Below are positions 59,143-64,000 of a stretch of DNA of 64,000 bases, piece by piece; position 1 is the first letter of the stretch, and every line of letters starts with the position of its first letter. The notes beneath the pieces were generated by a model. It did no database searches, was not told the origin of the DNA, and saw only the letters and a program-made list of their open reading frames with translations. The position numbers and the translations under genes are program-made. Origin of the DNA: Flavobacterium luminosum (lineage in GTDB: Bacteria; Bacteroidota; Bacteroidia; Flavobacteriales; Flavobacteriaceae); assembly GCF_023635005.1 (NCBI RefSeq), contig NZ_JAMLJM010000007.1:1-64000 (forward strand). Reading direction: 5' to 3'.

Positions 59143-61938
59143 TTACGGATTGATAGTCCAAGACGCATAATATTGTTGACCTATATTACCCGCTCCAGGA
59201 ACTTGAATATAATCTTTACCACCAATGTTTGCACCTCCTACTTTAAATACCGATTTTAAAGCTGGAATTGAGTAGTTGATTTGCGCATCAAACACCACAT
59301 TTTCAGGCACCATAGCATCTACAAAAGAAGCTTCCCATAAATATGCTGAATTCCATCTTACGTTCGTATTGAATCCAAAGTTTTTGAATAATTTTTCACT
59401 TCCAAAAGACCCTTTGATTCTATGTTTTGGTGTATTGAATCCTGGCTCGAAACTTGGGTCCGAAGCACGATCAAATTGGAATTCTGAATAATTGTAACTA
59501 GCTTCTAAATCGAACATAGCCACTCTTCTGTTAAGTCCAATACCAAAACCTAAGGATTTAATATCTGCTTTTGAGTTAGTATATAGTTGATAGATTCTTC
59601 TATCTCCGTTCACTAAAGACATTACTGCTGTTGGTGTACCCACTGTTCCATACAATGGCGCAATTACGTTTGCCGTATTGATGAAATCTTTGTAAATGTT
59701 ATAGTATCCGTTAATATCAACCGACGTTTTTTGGATGTTAGTTCTATATCCTAATTCAAATGCTTTTACTTCTTCTGGTTTTACCAATCCGTAAGTAGCT
59801 TTTTCTAATTTTGTTGGATCGCCCGTAGCCGAAAACGCTTGTGCAGATGCTGCTGTAAAGGAATTTAAATAAGCATTTTCTCCTGTCATTTCAACCGATG
59901 AAGGATTACCCATCGTTTGACCATTCGGACTTACTGCTACATTTTCTCTGAATCGTAATAAATTCTCAGGGGCTGAACCGATTAAGGCAAAAGGACCTAA
60001 ATCTAACCCAATGTATTGATCCTGAGTAGTTGGATTACGGAAACCTGTTTGAAAAGAAGCACGGAAGTTATGTTGTTTTCCAGCTCCTGCCGCATAAGTT
60101 AACGACAATCTAGGAGAAATGTTTCCATCGAAATTTTGTGATTTATCGTATCGTAATGACCCGGTAAATTTCATTCTTTCTTCCATGAATTTCTTTTGTA
60201 ACTGTGTATAAACACCGTACTCACTATATTTCAATGGACCATCAAAATCTGTAAAAATTGTTCCATCAGAATTCATTAGGTATTCTCTAGCAGATCCTCC
60301 TACTTGAATTTCAACAAAATCGATTAAATCTTTAAAATTATAATTCACATCTGCATGGTAAATTTTCGATGCATCTTTAAATTTAGCTCCTTCGGTTAAG
60401 TCTGGATTAGCCGTTACAGTAGCCAAAGCTTGATTGAATTGCGCTGAACCTGGTAAGAATCTTCCTGAATCCGCAATATTTCTAGCCGCTTTGTGAGCTT
60501 CATCTGGCATAGCACCAGCCAATGTCGACTGAATATAAGCTCCTGCATATTGACCAAACCAATTTGCGTCAGATTTCCAAGCACGGTTTACATTCCATGC
60601 CGCAAAACGCATATCGTACGAATTACCCGCACTTTCGGTAGTCATATAACCTCTAGCAAAGAAATTTTTACCTTTTACTTCTAATTTAGTTTGATCCATG
60701 TAGAAATCTTTCAAAGCATATCTGTTAGCACCTTGGTAAATAGTATTACCAAAACCTAATTTATGTTGCATGATAATTTCGATATCTTTTGCAAAACTGT
60801 TTTCAGAATTAGCCCATGGACGGAAATGTAACGACGCGTCGAACTTCACACTTTCGATTTTGTTGTCGCTCAAATCTTTTTCAGCATATCCTGTTCTTGC
60901 CACATTGTAATTAGGCAATAAATTAACCGCTGAAGCGGGGATTAAACCTAACGATGCTAACGTTTGTCCCACTGACTTTAAATTCGTAGAAACTTCGTCT
61001 CCGTATGTGTTTAATCCGTCATAATTTGGATTAAAACCTAATCCTGTTTGATTCGTTGTTAAATCTCTTCGATCGTCAGCAATCCACTCTGTAGCAGATA
61101 AAACAGCAAAATTAGCTTTAGCTGCAAAATGATCTGTGAATTTTTTAGCGGCTCTAATTCCAAAATCATATACTGGATTGTCCCCTGCTGTATTTTGAAC
61201 AGTTCTTCCGTATTTGAAATACGCCGAAATACCTTCTTTTGCAAAAGGATTTCTACTATTCATGAACATAATACCATTAAAGGCATTAGCTCCATAAAGA
61301 GCAGAAGACGCTCCCGGTAAAATTTCTACACTAGATACATCTACATCATTAAGTCCCAGTAGATTTCCCAATACGAAGTTTAATGCCGGAGAGGAGTTAT
61401 CCATACCATCTACCAATTGCATAAAACGTGTATTGGCTACCGTTGCAAAACCTCTTGTGTTAACTGATTTGAATGAAAAACTACTCGTGTTGAAGTGTAC
61501 GTCTTTCATGTTTTCTAATCCATCATAGAAAGTTGCCGCTGTAGTATTCTTAATGTCTTTTAGGCCCATTCTTTCAATGGTAACAGGAGATTCCAATAAT
61601 CGTTCAGGAGCTCTTGAAGCCGAGATTACGATCTCATCTAACTTTGTTGATTCTTCAGGTAAAACCACAAGGATTTCCTGATCTTTAGAGTTAACTTTAA
61701 CGGTTTTTGTAGCATAACCCATCATTGAAACCTCCAAAGTGAAAGGCAATGCGGCTTGTGTCTTCAAAGTAAATTTCCCGTCAAATCCAGTTGAAGTCCC
61801 GGATGTAGATCCTACGACTTTAATATTCGCTCCAGGCACAGGCTGATTTTTATCATCTGTAACTGTTCCTGAAATTGTTGTTTGCGCAAATGTGATTACG
61901 CAAAAAAACAATGACAAAATTGTAAAATAGATTCTCAT
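59143..61938 (-). CDS. TonB-dependent outer-membrane receptor paired with the SGNH hydrolase
   Basis: A 931-residue receptor with signal peptide (ending CVITFAQ), a carboxypeptidase-D-like domain (TTISGTVTDDKNQPVPGANIKV), plug domain (ESPVTIERMGLKDIKN; VNTRGFATVANTRFMQ; LPGASSALYGANAFNG) and a beta-barrel to the C-terminus. It is the first gene of a pair with the lipoprotein hydrolase. The import substrate is unknown; a lipid-derived or esterified compound is plausible from the partner. Confidence 0.93.
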   Translation of the reverse strand: MRIYFTILSLFFCVITFAQTTISGTVTDDKNQPVPGANIKVVGSTSGTSTGFDGKFTLKTQAALPFTLEVSMMGYATKTVKVNSKDQEILVVLPEESTKLDEIVISASRAPERLLESPVTIERMGLKDIKNTTAATFYDGLENMKDVHFNTSSFSFKSVNTRGFATVANTRFMQLVDGMDNSSPALNFVLGNLLGLNDVDVSSVEILPGASSALYGANAFNGIMFMNSRNPFAKEGISAYFKYGRTVQNTAGDNPVYDFGIRAAKKFTDHFAAKANFAVLSATEWIADDRRDLTTNQTGLGFNPNYDGLNTYGDEVSTNLKSVGQTLASLGLIPASAVNLLPNYNVARTGYAEKDLSDNKIESVKFDASLHFRPWANSENSFAKDIEIIMQHKLGFGNTIYQGANRYALKDFYMDQTKLEVKGKNFFARGYMTTESAGNSYDMRFAAWNVNRAWKSDANWFGQYAGAYIQSTLAGAMPDEAHKAARNIADSGRFLPGSAQFNQALATVTANPDLTEGAKFKDASKIYHADVNYNFKDLIDFVEIQVGGSAREYLMNSDGTIFTDFDGPLKYSEYGVYTQLQKKFMEERMKFTGSLRYDKSQNFDGNISPRLSLTYAAGAGKQHNFRASFQTGFRNPTTQDQYIGLDLGPFALIGSAPENLLRFRENVAVSPNGQTMGNPSSVEMTGENAYLNSFTAASAQAFSATGDPTKLEKATYGLVKPEEVKAFELGYRTNIQKTSVDINGYYNIYKDFINTANVIAPLYGTVGTPTAVMSLVNGDRRIYQLYTNSKADIKSLGFGIGLNRRVAMFDLEASYNYSEFQFDRASDPSFEPGFNTPKHRIKGSFGSEKLFKNFGFNTNVRWNSAYLWEASFVDAMVPENVVFDAQINYSIPALKSVFKVGGANIGGKDYIQVPGAGNIGQQYYASWTINP

Positions 61939-62075
61939 TCTTCTTCGAAATTTGTTTTTGATTTATCTAGCCAAAGTACAATAAAATTTGAAATAAATAA
62001 AAAAAGTGATAAAAAATATCACTTTATATAATTTAGATATTAATTTTTTGACAAATTACCGATTTGAAGACAATA

Positions 62076-62102
62076 AAAAAGCGAGAAAAATTCTCGCTTT
62101 TT
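62076..62102 (-). terminator. terminator after glmS
   Basis: A perfect 12-bp stem (62076-62087 with 62091-62102; core GCGAGAA/TTCTCGC), T-rich on the minus strand. Confidence 0.85.
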
Positions 62103-62119
62103 GGTATAGTTTTTTATAT

Positions 62120-63967
62120 TTACTCTACTGTTACAGATTTTGCTAAATTTCTTGGCTGATCTACATTACAACCCCTCATGACTGCTATATGATAAGACAA
62201 TAACTGCAGAGGAATAGTAGTTAATAAAGGGGATAACGGATCTGATGATTCAGGGATTTCAATCACGTGATCTGCTAAAGCTCTCACCTGCTCATCTCCT
62301 TTGGTAACAACTGCAATGATTTTACCACTACGTGATTTAATTTCTTGTATGTTACTTACTACTTTATCATAATGGCCTTGCTTTGGAGCAATAACTACAA
62401 CCGGCATCTGCTCATCAATTAAAGCAATAGGACCATGTTTCATTTCTGCTGCCGGATAACCTTCAGCATGAATGTACGAAATCTCTTTTAATTTCAATGC
62501 GCCTTCCAAAGCTACCGGGAAATTATATCCTCTTCCAAGGTATAAGCAATTAGATGCATTTTTATAGACTGAAGCAATTTCTTTCGTCACTTCGTTTGTT
62601 AGTAACGCCTCTTGAACTTTTTCAGGCATCATTTCTAATTCTGAAAGATAGGTATGATACTCGGTTTTAGATAATGTTCCTTTAATTTTTGCCAAACGCA
62701 ACGCAATCATTGTTAACACTGTGATTTGAGTTGTGAATGCTTTGGTAGAAGCCACTCCAATTTCAGGACCTGCATGCGTGTATGCCCCTGCGTGCGATTC
62801 TCTAGAAATTGAAGAACCTACTACATTACAAACTCCAAAGACAAACGCTCCTTTTTCTTTAGCTAATTTGATTGCTGCCAAAGTATCGGCTGTTTCTCCA
62901 GACTGAGAAATGGCAATTACCACATCTTTATCGGTAATAATTGGATTTCTGTATCTAAACTCTGAAGCATATTCTACTTCAACAGGGATTCTAGCAAACT
63001 CTTCGAAAATGTATTCTGCCACTAGACCCGCATGCCAAGAAGTACCACAAGCAATGATTAATATTCGGTGGGCATTGGTGAATTTTTCGATGTTATCCTC
63101 GACACCAGCCATTTTAATCATTCCTTCGTTAGCATGAAGACGACCGCGGTAAGTATCTTTTATAACACTAGGTTGTTCGTAGATTTCTTTCAACATGAAA
63201 TGATCGTAACCTCCCTTTTCAATTTGTTCCAAATTCATTTGCAACTCTTGAATATAAGGATCTACTAAAGAATCATCTTTGATTTTACGTATTTTCAACG
63301 ACTTGTGTAATCTTACAATAGCCATTTCCTCATCTTCTAAATAAATAGCATTAGAAGTATACTCTATAAAAGGTGACGCATCGGAAGCAATAAAATATTC
63401 GTTTTCCCCGATACCAATCGCTAAAGGACTACCTAGTCTTGCTACTACTATTTCATCTGGTTTTTGTTTGTCGAAAACACAGATAGCATAAGCACCAACC
63501 ACTTGATTTAAGGCTAACTGTACCGCTTTCCCTAATTTAAGGTTGTCCTTCTTTTGTACATCCTCAATTAGATTTACTAATACTTCAGTATCTGTATCTG
63601 ATTTAAAAGTATAACCTCTTTTAATCAACTCTTTTTTAAGTGGTTCATAATTTTCGATAATCCCGTTATGAACAATCACTAAATTACCTGAATTAGAAAC
63701 ATGAGGATGAGAATTTACATCGTTTGGAACACCATGTGTAGCCCAACGAGTATGCCCAATACCTATAGTTCCATTCAGAGAAATTTCTTTTGTAGCTTTT
63801 GCTTCAAGATCCGAAACTTTTCCTTTTGTTTTGGATAATTTTAAGTCAGCACCGTCGTATAAAACCAATCCAGCACTATCATAACCTCTATATTCTAAAC
63901 GCTTTAATCCTTTTATTACAATAGGATAAGCCTCTCTATGCCCAATATACCCTACAATTCCACACAT
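62120..63967 (-). CDS. glmS: glutamine-fructose-6-phosphate aminotransferase (isomerising)
   Basis: A 615-residue two-domain enzyme making glucosamine-6-phosphate for peptidoglycan and lipid A. The N-terminal glutaminase begins MCGIVGYIG with catalytic Cys2 and has GIGHTRWATHG and HNGIIENY. The isomerase half has two SIS domains (CGTSWHAGLVAEY, AISQSGETADTLAAI, FLGRGYNFPVALEGALKLKE-type sequence) and ends LAKSVTVE. The window ends 33 bases after its start; no glmS ribozyme can be judged from that. Confidence 0.97.
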   Translation of the reverse strand: MCGIVGYIGHREAYPIVIKGLKRLEYRGYDSAGLVLYDGADLKLSKTKGKVSDLEAKATKEISLNGTIGIGHTRWATHGVPNDVNSHPHVSNSGNLVIVHNGIIENYEPLKKELIKRGYTFKSDTDTEVLVNLIEDVQKKDNLKLGKAVQLALNQVVGAYAICVFDKQKPDEIVVARLGSPLAIGIGENEYFIASDASPFIEYTSNAIYLEDEEMAIVRLHKSLKIRKIKDDSLVDPYIQELQMNLEQIEKGGYDHFMLKEIYEQPSVIKDTYRGRLHANEGMIKMAGVEDNIEKFTNAHRILIIACGTSWHAGLVAEYIFEEFARIPVEVEYASEFRYRNPIITDKDVVIAISQSGETADTLAAIKLAKEKGAFVFGVCNVVGSSISRESHAGAYTHAGPEIGVASTKAFTTQITVLTMIALRLAKIKGTLSKTEYHTYLSELEMMPEKVQEALLTNEVTKEIASVYKNASNCLYLGRGYNFPVALEGALKLKEISYIHAEGYPAAEMKHGPIALIDEQMPVVVIAPKQGHYDKVVSNIQEIKSRSGKIIAVVTKGDEQVRALADHVIEIPESSDPLSPLLTTIPLQLLSYHIAVMRGCNVDQPRNLAKSVTVE

Positions 63968-64000
63968 AGCTTAAAGTTAATTTGGTTTTGTGTAATAAAT

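Overview
The window reads as chromosome of a low-GC member of the Bacteroidota, most likely Flavobacteriaceae and Flavobacterium-like. The evidence is type IX secretion (T9SS) sorting domains, TonB-dependent receptors with a carboxypeptidase-D-like N-terminal domain, families typical of the group (DUF4296, DUF4271, DUF4301), an atpD-atpC pair with no other ATP synthase genes beside it, and many copies of the Bacteroidota -7 promoter element TAnnTTTG. No tRNA, rRNA, prophage, insertion sequence or CRISPR array was seen. Species was not determined.

Layout. 1-4.5 kb: CoA-transferase subunit B, a trmB/LysE/alkyltransferase-like operon, then an LpxH-like phosphoesterase with a glycosyltransferase. 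4.5-14.3 kb: a PhoR/PhoB-like two-component system divergent from a TonB receptor, a surface lipoprotein and three T9SS cargo proteins; this looks like a nutrient-scavenging locus, possibly for phosphate. 14.4-30 kb: housekeeping and metabolism (LuxE-like protein, SAH hydrolase, phosphopantetheinyl transferase, PcrB, a PnuC/NadR-like salvage pair fused to DUF4301, ArfB, HemD, dihydroorotase) and a umuC-umuD pair. 30-37.5 kb: dusB, a cluster of three Roadblock/LC7-like genes with two tiny basic proteins in duplicated divergent cassettes, lepA, thiL, trpS and a structured RNA that may be a divergent SRP RNA. 37.5-46 kb: plsC, recA, a 1681-residue T9SS protein and recX.

46-48 kb is the most unusual part. 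A dense array of palindromic REP-like elements surrounds a small GIY-YIG nuclease gene. A further copy sits in frame inside a beta-ketoacyl synthase gene, and repeat DNA supplies the stop codons of three genes. 48-54 kb is a biotin locus (bioF, bioD, bioA and the ketoacyl synthase) that is interrupted by an ECF sigma factor, a membrane protein that may regulate it, a TraB/GumN protein and an unlisted 59-residue membrane peptide. 54-64 kb: two secreted proteins of unknown function, atpC, atpD, an SGNH-hydrolase lipoprotein next to a TonB receptor, and glmS.

Most transcription units end in clear stem-loop/T-tract terminators. Several -7 elements lie exactly four bases before a start codon, which suggests leaderless transcripts. 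The best candidates for undescribed biology are the REP array with its GIY-YIG gene, the Roadblock/small-basic-protein cassettes and the RNA upstream of plsC.
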